DNA of 64,000 nucleotides. Origin: Lachnospiraceae bacterium (lineage in GTDB: Bacteria; Bacillota; Clostridia; Lachnospirales; Lachnospiraceae). The notes beneath the pieces are model-generated. The model had not been told where the DNA came from. It was given only the letters and a program-made list of their open reading frames with translations, and searched no databases. Shown here piece after piece: positions 8,038 to 16,725 of this stretch (position 1 is its first letter; every line of letters starts with the position of its first letter). The stretch is from the NCBI GenBank assembly GCA_910574185.1, contig CAJSZQ010000009.1:1-64000 (forward strand). The letters run 5' to 3'. A program made the translations under genes and the position numbers.

Positions 8038-8604
8038 TTATTCTTCTTTCTTCATCAGAAAATGAATTACAATCGACCCTACTGAATTGCCGACAATAAT
8101 CACCATATATTTCAGTACATTTACCACACTAAAATTCAACAGCAAATACGGAAAATCAGCAATACAGTGCTCATATCCCGATAGGATAAAGACCATAATG
8201 CAGAATACGGTAATCAGCATTTTCTTACAGTACACCGCAATAAACATCAGCGCGCCGCAAAGACACCCATAGAGAAATAATGCCAAAAATGTATTGGAAA
8301 ATTTTTTATTCGCCGCCTCTTGCATTATTTTTAACACCTCCGGTCTCTGCGTAGCAATCATCAACATAGGAATGGCAGAACCAAACAGATTCCCCACAAG
8401 CATCACTGCAAGATTCTCTGCGGGAACCGTCTTTACAAATCCAATCTTCCCTGTATAAAGCTGCAGGCCGCACTCTATAATCACCAAAAGCGCAAGAGAA
8501 AATAGCATAGCTCCCACATACCTGTTATCTGCAACGGTGTTAATCATTACGCCCAAGCCAACTAAAAATCCACTTAAAATAGAATGTCTGATAATTGTTT
8601 TCAC
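8038..8604 (-). CDS. Compact formate/nitrite transporter family protein
   Basis: A 188-residue protein with six predicted membrane segments. The half-helix marks of the FNT channel family are visible: ECGLQLYTGKIGF corresponds to the first broken helix, VGNLFGS and VGNSVGS are the family Gly-rich turns, and H146 in GYEHCIADF is the conserved pore histidine. Usual FNT proteins have 250-280 residues, so the cytoplasmic loops and termini are short here. It would move small monovalent anions such as formate, nitrite or hydrosulfide; which one cannot be told. It lies between hom and an MBL-fold gene on the same strand. Confidence 0.75.
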   Translation of the reverse strand: MKTIIRHSILSGFLVGLGVMINTVADNRYVGAMLFSLALLVIIECGLQLYTGKIGFVKTVPAENLAVMLVGNLFGSAIPMLMIATQRPEVLKIMQEAANKKFSNTFLALFLYGCLCGALMFIAVYCKKMLITVFCIMVFILSGYEHCIADFPYLLLNFSVVNVLKYMVIIVGNSVGSIVIHFLMKKEE

Positions 8605-8693
8605 TATCGGTCCTCTCTTTCGTACTTTCTTTTTGTTCTCAGGTAATATGGAATCTACATCTATATATAGAAAGCAGTCTGCGGAATGAAGTA

Positions 8694-9419
8694 TTATCCT
8701 CGAATAAAGCTGTCTGTGTGAAGCTTTTTTATTACAATACCCTCTTTCTCACACCTGACCGTTACATCCTCCGCCATACGGTAATAATGGAAGCTATCAT
8801 CCTCCCTGTAAGGCAAATGATAGAGATAAATTCGCTTTGGCAGCAGCCTTTTTAAAAACTTCCGGCCCGAACGGCTTCCAGGCTGATAAACCATCACAAA
8901 TGCCGCGTAATATTCTTCACCGCACAACCGCTTCACTTTATCCGCCAGAGACCCTGTAAGTACCGCATCTCCGCTAATCCACACCTGTTGCTCACCCGAC
9001 TGAACCAGATAAGAGTAATGCGGCGTTTCCGCATAAGCCTTCCCGTCATGCTCCGTCTCAAAAGCATAAATTATGTAATTTCTCATCTGAAATTTCCGGA
9101 CGCCCTTCTCTAATAGTACTGACTGAACCCCGCTTCTGTCAAGTCCCGGACCATAAATTAAACTGTTCGGATATTTACACATAAATCTGTCTGCCAGCGC
9201 TTTATCATAATGGTCTCTATGGGTATGAGTAAATAACATATCATTTGTCTTGCCAAAAAAGCTCTCTCCCTTTTCCATCATCCGAATATACCGGTCCGCA
9301 GTATTAGAAAATCCCGCGCCCTTCCCCGTATGCAAACCGTCAATCATCAGGCCCGAATTCCCATTCCAGAGATATAAGCCTGCATTGACCGTATGAAATA
9401 TCTGAAGTTTCACATCCAT
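8694..9419 (-). CDS. MBL-fold metallo-hydrolase
   Basis: A 241-residue protein with the metal site HTHRDH at about residue 84-89 and a later ISGDAVLTG motif, as in metallo-beta-lactamase-fold hydrolases. No signal peptide is seen, so it should be cytoplasmic. The closest feel is to general MBL hydrolases and not to glyoxalase II or lactamases, but the substrate cannot be named. It heads a minus-strand run with the FNT protein and hom. Confidence 0.75.
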   Translation of the reverse strand: MDVKLQIFHTVNAGLYLWNGNSGLMIDGLHTGKGAGFSNTADRYIRMMEKGESFFGKTNDMLFTHTHRDHYDKALADRFMCKYPNSLIYGPGLDRSGVQSVLLEKGVRKFQMRNYIIYAFETEHDGKAYAETPHYSYLVQSGEQQVWISGDAVLTGSLADKVKRLCGEEYYAAFVMVYQPGSRSGRKFLKRLLPKRIYLYHLPYREDDSFHYYRMAEDVTVRCEKEGIVIKKLHTDSFIRG

Positions 9420-9500
9420 ATCCTCCCTATCTCGTTATATATTATACTGTTCACATTCTGGCTACTCGCTTACTATCAGTTGAAACTTCAACACAGTGTA

Positions 9501-9567
9501 CTCCGTCTGCTTAGAAACATGCTCCTGATTCAATCCGCGTCCGGCAGGCGATGTGTGAACAGTAACC
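9501..9567 (+). repeat. Dispersed repeat, family B (copy 1)
   Basis: A segment of about 65 bases starting CTCCGTCTGCTTAGAAACAT, continuing GCTCCTGATTCAATCCGCGT and ending CGATGTGTGAACAGTAACC. Near-identical segments occur at 10879-10943 and 33689-33754. It lies upstream of the tRNA promoter and has no coding potential. Confidence 0.8.
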
Positions 9568-9605
9568 CTCCTTCTGTTTGGAACAAAATATTTTTAAAAA
9601 AAGTG

Positions 9606-9634
9606 TTGACAATTTCTCTTCTCTGTAGTATAGT
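9606..9634 (+). promoter_or_regulatory. Sigma-70 type promoter of tRNA-Gly
   Basis: TTGACA at 9606-9611 and TATAGT at 9629-9634 are separated by 17 bases, close to the ideal vegetative promoter. Transcription would begin about 25 bases before the tRNA. Confidence 0.85.
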
Positions 9635-9665
9635 AATTATTGTTCTGAGGAACAATAAGAAGTTT

Positions 9666-9738
9666 GCGACAGTGGCTCAGTTGGTAGAGTACAACCTTGC
9701 CAAGGTTGGGGTCGCGGGTTCGAACCCCGTCTGTCGCT
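9666..9738 (+). tRNA. tRNA-Gly (anticodon GCC)
   Basis: A full cloverleaf can be drawn. The acceptor arms are GCGACAG (9666-9672) and CTGTCGC (9731-9737), with discriminator T at 9738. The anticodon stem CAACC/GGTTG holds the loop TTGCCAA, with GCC at 9699-9701. The T-arm contains GTTCGAA. The 3' CCA is not encoded. Confidence 0.95.
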
Positions 9739-9744
9739 CTTAGC

Positions 9745-9779
9745 AAAAGGATTTCCTGATTTGGGAAGTCCTTTTTTAT
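9745..9779 (+). terminator. Terminator after tRNA-Gly
   Basis: AAAGGATTTCC and GGGAAGTCCTTT form a stem of about 10 pairs followed by a T-run, six bases after the tRNA. Confidence 0.85.
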
Positions 9780-9835
9780 TATACAGGGGGCTTCAATCCC
9801 TATATAATAAAAACCCTCCGGATAAACTTTCTTGT

Positions 9836-10582
9836 TTACGGAACCAGGATAATATGTTTCTGCCCTTCATATCCCTTTACAATCTTCTCTGTCAGAATTG
9901 TTCCCTTATAAAAAGTTGAAAAACTAACGGAGCCCACCATATCAAATTTAGAGGAATCCGCCACCACATAGCACGCTTCACACTGCTCCATCGCCATACT
10001 TTTTACCGCCGCTTCATTGATATCCGGTGTGGTAAATCCCGCTTTCTTCGTGATTCCGTTGGCGCCAAAGAATCCTGTCGAAAAATGATAATTCATAAGA
10101 ATCTGCACAGCCTGGCTTCCAATTACGGCTTCTGTCGTAGCTTTTAATTCTCCGCCTAAGAGAATGACCTTCATACCCTTTTTCACCAGTCTTTGAGCAT
10201 GGGACACTCCATTAGTTACATAAGTCACACTGGTATCCAGCAGATAATCCAGCATGCATCCGGTAGTCGTTCCCGCGTCTAAATATATAAATCCCTCAGG
10301 CTCCACCAAAGAAGCCGCATATTTGGCAATTCTTCTCTTCTCCTCCAGATTCAAATCCTTTTTCTGGGCAACCGTTGGTTCCTGTATGGTAAATGTATGG
10401 TAATTCTTCGCAACCGCTCCCCCAAATACTTTCGTAAGCTTTCCCGCCTTGTCTAAAGCAGTAATATCTCTTCGCACTGTAGATTCGGAGGTTTTAAGCA
10501 TATCCCTCACTTCGTTTACCGTAATGCTTTTTTTATCTTCTAATAATCGTAAGATTAGTTCGTATCTCTGTTCCGTCAACAT
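9836..10582 (-). CDS. fruR: DeoR-family regulator of the fructose operon
   Basis: A 248-residue DeoR-type repressor. The N-terminal helix-turn-helix (about residues 3-55, with TSESTVRRDITAL) is followed by the sugar-phosphate isomerase-like domain with IYLDAGTTTGCMLDYL and VTNGVSH, which senses a phosphorylated sugar. The start is set at ATG 10582, because the family N-terminus MLTEQRYELIL begins there and GAGGA lies upstream; the frame extends further but lacks a plausible start. Its position after fruK-fruA suggests it responds to fructose 1-phosphate. The symbol is by context. Confidence 0.85.
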   Translation of the reverse strand: MLTEQRYELILRLLEDKKSITVNEVRDMLKTSESTVRRDITALDKAGKLTKVFGGAVAKNYHTFTIQEPTVAQKKDLNLEEKRRIAKYAASLVEPEGFIYLDAGTTTGCMLDYLLDTSVTYVTNGVSHAQRLVKKGMKVILLGGELKATTEAVIGSQAVQILMNYHFSTGFFGANGITKKAGFTTPDINEAAVKSMAMEQCEACYVVADSSKFDMVGSVSFSTFYKGTILTEKIVKGYEGQKHIILVP

Positions 10583-10734
10583 ATTCTGTCTGTCCTCATA
10601 CTCGAATGAATTTCTGCATATTAGCAACTATGTGTAGCATACTCCAACAGCTCCCCACAGTCAAGAACTTCCTTTCCTAATATAAAAGTCATGATAACGA
10701 TAAATGTTACAGTTTACAGGTCATTTGGTAAACA

Positions 10735-10943
10735 GCGGGTTGAATCAGGAGCATGTCTCTGAGCAGACAATTCAGGAGTGTTTTTCATGGATTTGAAATA
10801 GCAGCTTATGCAGACTTAGGCGCGAAGGCTTTCCTGAGCGGCTTAGTCCGCGTTAGCTGCCAGTTCAATGGAATGTTACTCCGTCTGCTCAGAGACCTGC
10901 TCCTGATTCAATCCGCGTCCGGCAGGCGATGTGTGACAGTAAC
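10735..10943. repeat. Family B repeat as an inverted pair (copies 2 and 3)
   Basis: The left arm 10735-10768 (GCGGGTTGAATCAGGAGCAT then GTCTCTGAGCAGAC) is the reverse complement of the start of the right copy, 10879-10943 (CCGTCTGCTCAGAGACCTGC, TCCTGATTCAATCCGCGTCC, then the GGCAGGCGATGTGTGACAGT end). The 110 bases between hold no credible gene. The pair could fold into a long hairpin. It fills much of the gap between fruA and the deoR-type gene, a gap of about 490 bases with no gene. Confidence 0.75.
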
Positions 10944-10951
10944 CGATAAAT

Positions 10952-11015
10952 AAACTTACACCTGTCAGACCCGTCTGCATTTCTACAACGGATACTTAAC
11001 AGGTGCAAGTTTTTC
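10952..11015 (-). terminator. Terminator-like hairpin after fruA
   Basis: AAACTTACACCTGT and ACAGGTGCAAGTTTTT form a stem around a loop of about 33 bases. It can act on both strands and lies 60 bases past the end of fruA, which suggests that the downstream deoR-type gene is at least partly separate from fruA transcription. Confidence 0.55.
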
Positions 11016-11074
11016 TATAGTTCTACGTGTACCCTCCTTTGGGCAGACAGACTTTGCCCGGATGGAGCGCTGGC

Positions 11075-12994
11075 TTAAAATGTTTTTTTCTTAAGTACTC
11101 CCAAAAGCGCCGCGCTTACAATCGTTCCCACTATAAGCGCCACCACATACATCAATGCATTTCCAACCACCGGGAATACGAAGATTCCCCCATGAGGCGC
11201 CATCAGAGTACATCCAAACGTCATGGACAGAGCGCCTGCTACCGCCGAGCCTGCCACACAGGAAGGAAGTACATGGAGCGGATCTGCCGCCGCAAACGGA
11301 ATCGCACCTTCTGTGATAAACGCAAGACCCATAATGAAATTAGTCGGTCCTGATTCTCTCTCTGCCTTAGTGAATTTGTTCTTAAACAACAGGGTCGCAA
11401 GCGCGATTCCGCATGGAGGAACCATACCGCCAATCATAACTGCTGCCATAATATCATAGTTTCCTGCTGCTATTGCTGCCGTACCAAATACATATGCCGC
11501 CTTATTGAACGGACCTCCCATATCAATCGCCATCATTCCGCCAAGAATCAGACCCAGAATTATTTTGCTCGAACCGCTCATGCTCATCAGTCCGTTATTC
11601 ATTGCTCCGTTAACCGCGCCCATTATCGGCTCTACGACGAAGGTCATCAAAAGCCCCATAATCAGAATGCCGAACAGCGGGTAAAGGAGAACAGGAGCGA
11701 TTTTTTCTAAGGCGTCCGGGAGCTTCTCACACACTACAATCAGCGCTTTAATAACGTATCCTGCCGCGAAACCTGCCACCAGCGCCCCAAGGAAACCAGA
11801 ACTTCCGTTTGCCGCCATCATACCGCCAACAAATCCAACTGCAAGGGCCGGCCTGTCGCCGATTGCCATAGCGATAAATCCTGCCAGTACCGGAAGCATG
11901 AATCCAAAGGCCACGCCGCCAATGTTCTTAAATAAAGCTGCAATCGGAGTAATTGTACCAAAATTCGCCCGCTCTGCCTCTGAAAGAGCATTCATATCTA
12001 CGCAAAATCCGTCAATCAGGAAGGCAATTGCAATCAGGATGCCGCCGCCTACTACGAAGGGAAGCATATGAGATACTCCGTTCATAAGCTGCGTATAAAT
12101 CTGATGACCTACTCCGCCGGATTTACCGTCGGCGGACGCAGTCTGGACTGTAACATTATCACTCTTGAATACCGGTACATCTCCTCGAATCACCCGGTCC
12201 ACCAGTTGGTCCGCCTTGCTGATACCGTCGGATACCTGGCAGACAATTACCTTTTTCCCATTAAACCTATCCATCGGAACCTGAGTATCCGCTGCGACGA
12301 TAATGCCGTCCGCTTCGTCAATCTCCTTCGCTGTAAGTACATTCTTGGCGCCGCCGGAGCCTCTGGTCTCCACCTTTACAAAGCAGCCCCTTGCTTTTGC
12401 CGCCTTCTCAATTCCTTCGGCTGCCATATAGGTATGAGCAATTCCTGTAGGACATCCGGTAACAGCCAGAATCTTCACCTGCTTTTCTTCCGGCTGTTCT
12501 GGTTCGCTTCCGCCAAACTGCTCGTTTAAATCTGGACGGGCCTCGTCTGCTTTATTGATAATTTCCATAAATTCATCCACAGAAGAAGCATTTTTCAACG
12601 ATTGAGTAAAACCATCATCCATCAGCATCATAGACAATTTGCTCAATACCTCCAGATGAATATTATCCTCCGTATCCGGCGCTGCAATTAGAAACAACAA
12701 GTCAACCGGCTCTCCGTCCAGAGAATCAAAATCCACGCCGTCCTTTATCACCATAGCTGCCAGTCCCGGTCTGTTAACCGCATTACATTTGCCATGAGGA
12801 ATGGCAATACCCATACCGATACCGGTGGTTCCTTCCTCTTCTCTCTTATACACCTGCTTTCGGTACGCTTCCTGGTCGTTAATCTTATCGCTGTCTTTCA
12901 TCAGTGCAATCGCCTGATCTAACGCCTCCTGCTTGTTCTTCGGCGCTCCATTCAGAGAAATACTTCTCTTATCCAGTAAATCTGTGATTCTCAT
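11075..12994 (-). CDS. fruA: PTS fructose transporter, IIABC fusion
   Basis: A 639-residue fused enzyme II that takes up fructose and releases it as fructose 1-phosphate. The IIA domain spans residues 1-150, with the phosphorylated histidine at H67 (GIAIPHGK). IIB spans about 170-275 with the phospho-cysteine C181 in VTGCPTGIAHTYM. IIC occupies about 300-639 with many membrane segments and GGVAFGFMLPVLAGFIA. The start ATG has GGAGGATGAACAC before it. It follows fruK, 164 bases downstream, on the same strand. Confidence 0.95.
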   Translation of the reverse strand: MRITDLLDKRSISLNGAPKNKQEALDQAIALMKDSDKINDQEAYRKQVYKREEEGTTGIGMGIAIPHGKCNAVNRPGLAAMVIKDGVDFDSLDGEPVDLLFLIAAPDTEDNIHLEVLSKLSMMLMDDGFTQSLKNASSVDEFMEIINKADEARPDLNEQFGGSEPEQPEEKQVKILAVTGCPTGIAHTYMAAEGIEKAAKARGCFVKVETRGSGGAKNVLTAKEIDEADGIIVAADTQVPMDRFNGKKVIVCQVSDGISKADQLVDRVIRGDVPVFKSDNVTVQTASADGKSGGVGHQIYTQLMNGVSHMLPFVVGGGILIAIAFLIDGFCVDMNALSEAERANFGTITPIAALFKNIGGVAFGFMLPVLAGFIAMAIGDRPALAVGFVGGMMAANGSSGFLGALVAGFAAGYVIKALIVVCEKLPDALEKIAPVLLYPLFGILIMGLLMTFVVEPIMGAVNGAMNNGLMSMSGSSKIILGLILGGMMAIDMGGPFNKAAYVFGTAAIAAGNYDIMAAVMIGGMVPPCGIALATLLFKNKFTKAERESGPTNFIMGLAFITEGAIPFAAADPLHVLPSCVAGSAVAGALSMTFGCTLMAPHGGIFVFPVVGNALMYVVALIVGTIVSAALLGVLKKKTF

Positions 12995-13158
12995 GTGTTC
13001 ATCCTCCTATCTTTCCGCTTTCTTTCTCTCTTAAAACCTTAATTTTGCTTCTATATACTCTTTCAGTTCTCAACTTTCAGACCGACAATATCTTTTCCGA
13101 ATTATCTTTGTTCCAGAAACGCCCGCCTGGTAAAACGATTCTGCTCAAATTCTTCCGT

Positions 13159-14085
13159 CTATTTCTGACTGGATAAAGTACCGGTAACCTGACGATACAC
13201 TGCTTCAATCTCTTCTCTTGTCGCCAGATTCTCTGAAAATGCACTTGCACTTCCTGCCGAAACACCCATATGGAAAGCATATTCATAATCCTGCTTCTCC
13301 ATCCATCCCGCCATAAATCCTGCCACCATGGAATCTCCCGCGCCTACTCCATTTACCAGTTTGCCCTGGGGCGCCGGCGTGCTATGTACTTCTCCGTTTC
13401 CATCAATTAGTACCGCGCCCTCGCCTGCCATTGAAATGAGAACATTTACTGCTCCCCGCTGCTGAAGCTTCCTGCCATAAGGAACCACATCCTCTCTGGT
13501 CTTAAGCTCCACGCCAAATATCTCGCCCAGTTCATGATTATTCGGTTTCACCAGGAAGGGATGATATTCTAACACGTTCAACAATAAATCCTTGGTTGCG
13601 TCTACTACAATCTGAACCCCCCTCCCCTTCAGCAATTCCATAATCTTCTGATACGCATCGTCTGACATCGTTGCCGGGATACTGCCGGAAAGGAACAACA
13701 CGTCCCCTTCACTCAGTCTATTCAGCTGCTTCATCAATTCCTCTGCCTTCGCGTCACTGATATCAGGTCCCATACCATTAATCTCTGTCCCATCAATAGA
13801 CTTTAACTTTAAGTTAATCCGCGAAATCCCTTCTTCAATCCGAATGAATCCATTCTTCACGCCCATTTCCTTCATTCTTCGTATAATCTCGTCCCCGGTA
13901 AACCCAGCCACAAAGCCAAGCGCCGTACTCTCAATGCCAAGATTCATCAGAACTGTTGAAACATTAATTCCCTTTCCTCCCGGAAGCATCAGCTCAGAAT
14001 TCGTGCGATTGGTAAGTCCAAGCTTAAAATCCTCCACAGATACGATATAATCAAGGGATGGATTAAAAGTAACTGTATAAATCAT
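13159..14085 (-). CDS. fruK: 1-phosphofructokinase
   Basis: A 308-residue PfkB-family sugar kinase that turns fructose 1-phosphate into fructose 1,6-bisphosphate. The N-terminus MIYTVTFNPSLDYI and MLPGGKGINVSTVL are typical of FruK, and the C-terminal catalytic block NGVGAGDSMVAGFMAGW carries the catalytic aspartate and anion hole. AGGAGGG precedes the start. It is the first gene of the fru operon, with fruA next and the DeoR-type regulator last. Confidence 0.95.
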   Translation of the reverse strand: MIYTVTFNPSLDYIVSVEDFKLGLTNRTNSELMLPGGKGINVSTVLMNLGIESTALGFVAGFTGDEIIRRMKEMGVKNGFIRIEEGISRINLKLKSIDGTEINGMGPDISDAKAEELMKQLNRLSEGDVLFLSGSIPATMSDDAYQKIMELLKGRGVQIVVDATKDLLLNVLEYHPFLVKPNNHELGEIFGVELKTREDVVPYGRKLQQRGAVNVLISMAGEGAVLIDGNGEVHSTPAPQGKLVNGVGAGDSMVAGFMAGWMEKQDYEYAFHMGVSAGSASAFSENLATREEIEAVYRQVTGTLSSQK

Positions 14086-14115
14086 CTATTTCCCTCCTGT
14101 TTTCTTTCTGATATC

Positions 14116-14144
14116 ACTATATCACCAAATTCATTCAAATTCAA
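14116..14144 (-). promoter_or_regulatory. Promoter of the fruK-fruA operon
   Basis: On the minus strand TTGAAT (14144-14139) and TATAGT (14121-14116) are 17 bases apart, about 30 bases before the fruK ATG. The surrounding 14120-14225 stretch is very AT-rich and repeats AATCAA- and TTGAAT-like words that could be DeoR-type operator half-sites, but I could not fix the operator. Confidence 0.7.
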
Positions 14145-14293
14145 TCATACTTTTTCACAAAAATTCAAACCTATTTTGGTTGATTATGTACAAATATAAA
14201 TTATTTTGATTGTTTCTAATCGTTTTTACACGTATAAGTTTTATTTTACAAACGAAGCGGCCTATAATAAAAAGATTTACATCCTATAATAAT

Positions 14294-14340
14294 AAAAAAA
14301 GAACCACCTGCCAGATTACTTTATATTCTGACAGTGGCTC
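14294..14340 (-). terminator. Terminator after the 14.4-16.5 kb kinase
   Basis: On the minus strand GAGCCACTG and CAGGTGGTTC form a stem with a long loop, followed by TTTTTTTATT. It begins 33 bases after the kinase stop and separates it from the fru promoter. Confidence 0.75.
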
Positions 14341-14372
14341 AAAATCTAAAAAACAATACACACTGATATCTA

Positions 14373-16487
14373 TTATAAACTTTTCAGAATTTCATTCAAT
14401 TTATCCATCTCAATCGGTTTCCCAATATGTCCGTTCATCCCCGCCTTAAGAGCCTGATTCTTATCCTCATCAAACGCATTAGCCGTCATAGCATAAATGG
14501 GAATACCGGAATGCACATCCTTTTCCAGCGCCCTTATCCTTCTTGCCGCTTCATAACCGTCCATCTTTGGCATCTGGATATCCATTAATATCAAGTCATA
14601 CGTTCCCGGCGGCGACGTCTTCACCTTCTCAACCGCTACGGAGCCATCAAATGCCGTATCTACTGTAAATCCCCTCTCTTCCAGAATTGCAATTGCAATT
14701 TCCCGATTCAGTTCATTATCCTCCGCAAGAAGAACTGTTTTTCCCACGCCTATTCCCACCAGTTCCGAGGACTCCTTTGCCGCATCCAGATATTCTATTC
14801 CGGAAAAACTCTCCTCGCTATGTATCTTATCCGGCAGCCGGAAATCCAGCAATATTACAAATTCGCTTCCTTCTCCCACCTGGCTATCCACCGTTATGGA
14901 GCCCTTCATCATATCCACTATCCCCTTAGTGATTGCCATTCCAAGCCCAGTTCCCTGGATTCCGCTGACTGTAGAAGTCCTCTCTCGTTCAAAGGGTTCA
15001 AAGATATATTTTAAAAATTCAGGACTCATTCCGATTCCGGTATCTCTCACTCGAAATTCAAAGGATGCGCCCCCTACTGGAGCGTCCCTCTTCTCTGTAA
15101 TGCACAGCCGGACACTTCCCTTTGGAGAAGTGAATTTCAACGCATTACTGACCACGTTCAACAAAATCTGATGCAGCCGCTGTTTGTCGCAGATAAACCT
15201 TTCATTTACAATATCCCTTGTCTCAATCTTGAAATCAATCTGTCCTGTTCTTACATCCGCCTGTACCATAGTTTCCAAACCATGAACAATATCAGAAAGT
15301 CCACATTCTTTCTCTTCCAACTGAACTTTCCCACTCTCGATGCGGCTCATATCCAGCACGCCATTGATGAGAGACAGCAAATGATGACTGGCAGTCATAA
15401 TCTTTGACAGATAATCCTTTACCGCTTCCGTATTATTAATTCGGGAAGCGGCGAGATTCGTAAACCCGATAATTGCGTTCATAGGAGTCCGAATATCATG
15501 AGACATATTGTTAAGGAAAATAGTCTTAGCCCGGTTCGAGCGCTGCGCATGTTCCAGAGCATCCTCCAAAAGCCTCCTCTGTTCCTTCAACTCATGATCT
15601 TTCTTCATCTCTTCTGTAATATCAACAAACATTCCAGTAAAGGAAATGGGAGTTCCGTCTTCCTGTCTCGAGAGCTTTCCTGTGGTACGAAACCACCGGT
15701 AGCCCCTGTCCCTTGTAAAAAGCCGGTATTTTACGTCAAAAATCTTCTTTCCTGTGTAATCCGCAATGGTACTATAGTATTCATCCAGAACATGTGCTTT
15801 CTGTTCCTCATGGAGCAAATCTGACCATGATTCCAGCCTGTTAGGGAAATCTTCCTCATCCCTGTATCCAATCATCCTCCGAAATTCATCGCTCCAAAGC
15901 ACACGCTCCATCTTGCCCTGCTCGTCAAATTCCATACTCCACATACCCGATTCCAGAATCTCATGTACAATCCGAAGGGATGTAGTCTCATGCTCCAGTT
16001 CCTTTAATGCTTCTCTTTTTTCCTGCAAAAGCGCCTCTACTTCCGCCGTCTTTTGCATTTTTAAATATCTCTCCGTTGCATCCTCCAAAAACACGTAGAA
16101 AACATCCCCATAGGCTTCCGTATTTACAAAATGCCCATAATCCTCAACCCAGTTAATTGTTCCGTCTTTTCGGATAATACGATACTCCACATAATCCAGA
16201 TTATTCTCATCCGTTGCAATCTGATATGCAATACTCTCCTCTACCGTTTCCAAATCATCCGGATGAACCAGTCCGCGAAATGTATAACCTGTAAATTCTT
16301 TAAATTCCTCCAGCGTCTCGCAGCCATACAAGTGTACAAGCGCTTGATTTGCATAGATGAGTTCTTTATCACCATCTGCATGATAGACAAAAAACACCCC
16401 TGGCATACCCATTGTAATCTGCTCTATAATAGGAAATGTCTCTTCATTCAGAATTAAAAGCAGGTCTTCTTTCCCTTGCATTTTCAT
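14373..16487 (-). CDS. Soluble PAS-PAS hybrid sensor histidine kinase
   Basis: A 704-residue hybrid kinase without membrane segments or signal peptide. Two PAS domains occupy about residues 15-145 and 165-300. HisKA follows with the phosphorylated histidine in [17 protein letters not shown] (about 330), then the ATPase domain with N-box [10 protein letters not shown] and G-boxes [13 protein letters not shown] and [10 protein letters not shown]-terminal receiver carries [12 protein letters not shown] and the phospho-aspartate in [16 protein letters not shown]. There is no output domain, so the signal probably passes to a separate phosphotransfer partner. The signal is unknown. Confidence 0.9.
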   Translation of the reverse strand: MKMQGKEDLLLILNEETFPIIEQITMGMPGVFFVYHADGDKELIYANQALVHLYGCETLEEFKEFTGYTFRGLVHPDDLETVEESIAYQIATDENNLDYVEYRIIRKDGTINWVEDYGHFVNTEAYGDVFYVFLEDATERYLKMQKTAEVEALLQEKREALKELEHETTSLRIVHEILESGMWSMEFDEQGKMERVLWSDEFRRMIGYRDEEDFPNRLESWSDLLHEEQKAHVLDEYYSTIADYTGKKIFDVKYRLFTRDRGYRWFRTTGKLSRQEDGTPISFTGMFVDITEEMKKDHELKEQRRLLEDALEHAQRSNRAKTIFLNNMSHDIRTPMNAIIGFTNLAASRINNTEAVKDYLSKIMTASHHLLSLINGVLDMSRIESGKVQLEEKECGLSDIVHGLETMVQADVRTGQIDFKIETRDIVNERFICDKQRLHQILLNVVSNALKFTSPKGSVRLCITEKRDAPVGGASFEFRVRDTGIGMSPEFLKYIFEPFERERTSTVSGIQGTGLGMAITKGIVDMMKGSITVDSQVGEGSEFVILLDFRLPDKIHSEESFSGIEYLDAAKESSELVGIGVGKTVLLAEDNELNREIAIAILEERGFTVDTAFDGSVAVEKVKTSPPGTYDLILMDIQMPKMDGYEAARRIRALEKDVHSGIPIYAMTANAFDEDKNQALKAGMNGHIGKPIEMDKLNEILKSL

Positions 16488-16599
16488 TATCTATACCTCA
16501 CTTCGTATTATAACTTCATCCGTCTGCAATAGTCGGTAAATAATCATTCATATCTATTCTATCATAAACAAAAGCTGTTGTGGGAAAAGATTACAAAAA

Positions 16600-16628
16600 T
16601 TGACTTCTATTCTGTCCCCTGTTATAAT
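16600..16628 (+). promoter_or_regulatory. Promoter of the 16.7 kb MATE gene
   Basis: TTGACT at 16600-16605 and TATAAT at 16623-16628 are 17 bases apart. It gives a leader of about 90 bases before the MATE start. The 238-base gap that holds it, between the kinase and the MATE gene, shows nothing else of note. Confidence 0.8.
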
Positions 16629-16725
16629 CAATGTTGCGATTTCTATCTTTCTGATATATATTGCAATCATTTTTTCATTGGTGATTTCATTTTTATAGTA
16701 ATGGATATAAATTTCTGGGTGATTT

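Noticed and set aside
9393..9743. Open frame of 116 codons on the plus strand
   Set aside because: It runs through the family B repeat, the tRNA promoter and the tRNA itself.
10756..10953. Open frame of 66 codons upstream of the deoR-type gene
   Set aside because: It is made almost entirely of the inverted family B repeat.
14120..14225. A defined FruR/DeoR operator ahead of fruK
   Set aside because: Several AATCAA-like words occur in this AT-rich stretch but no single spacing stood out, so no site was called.
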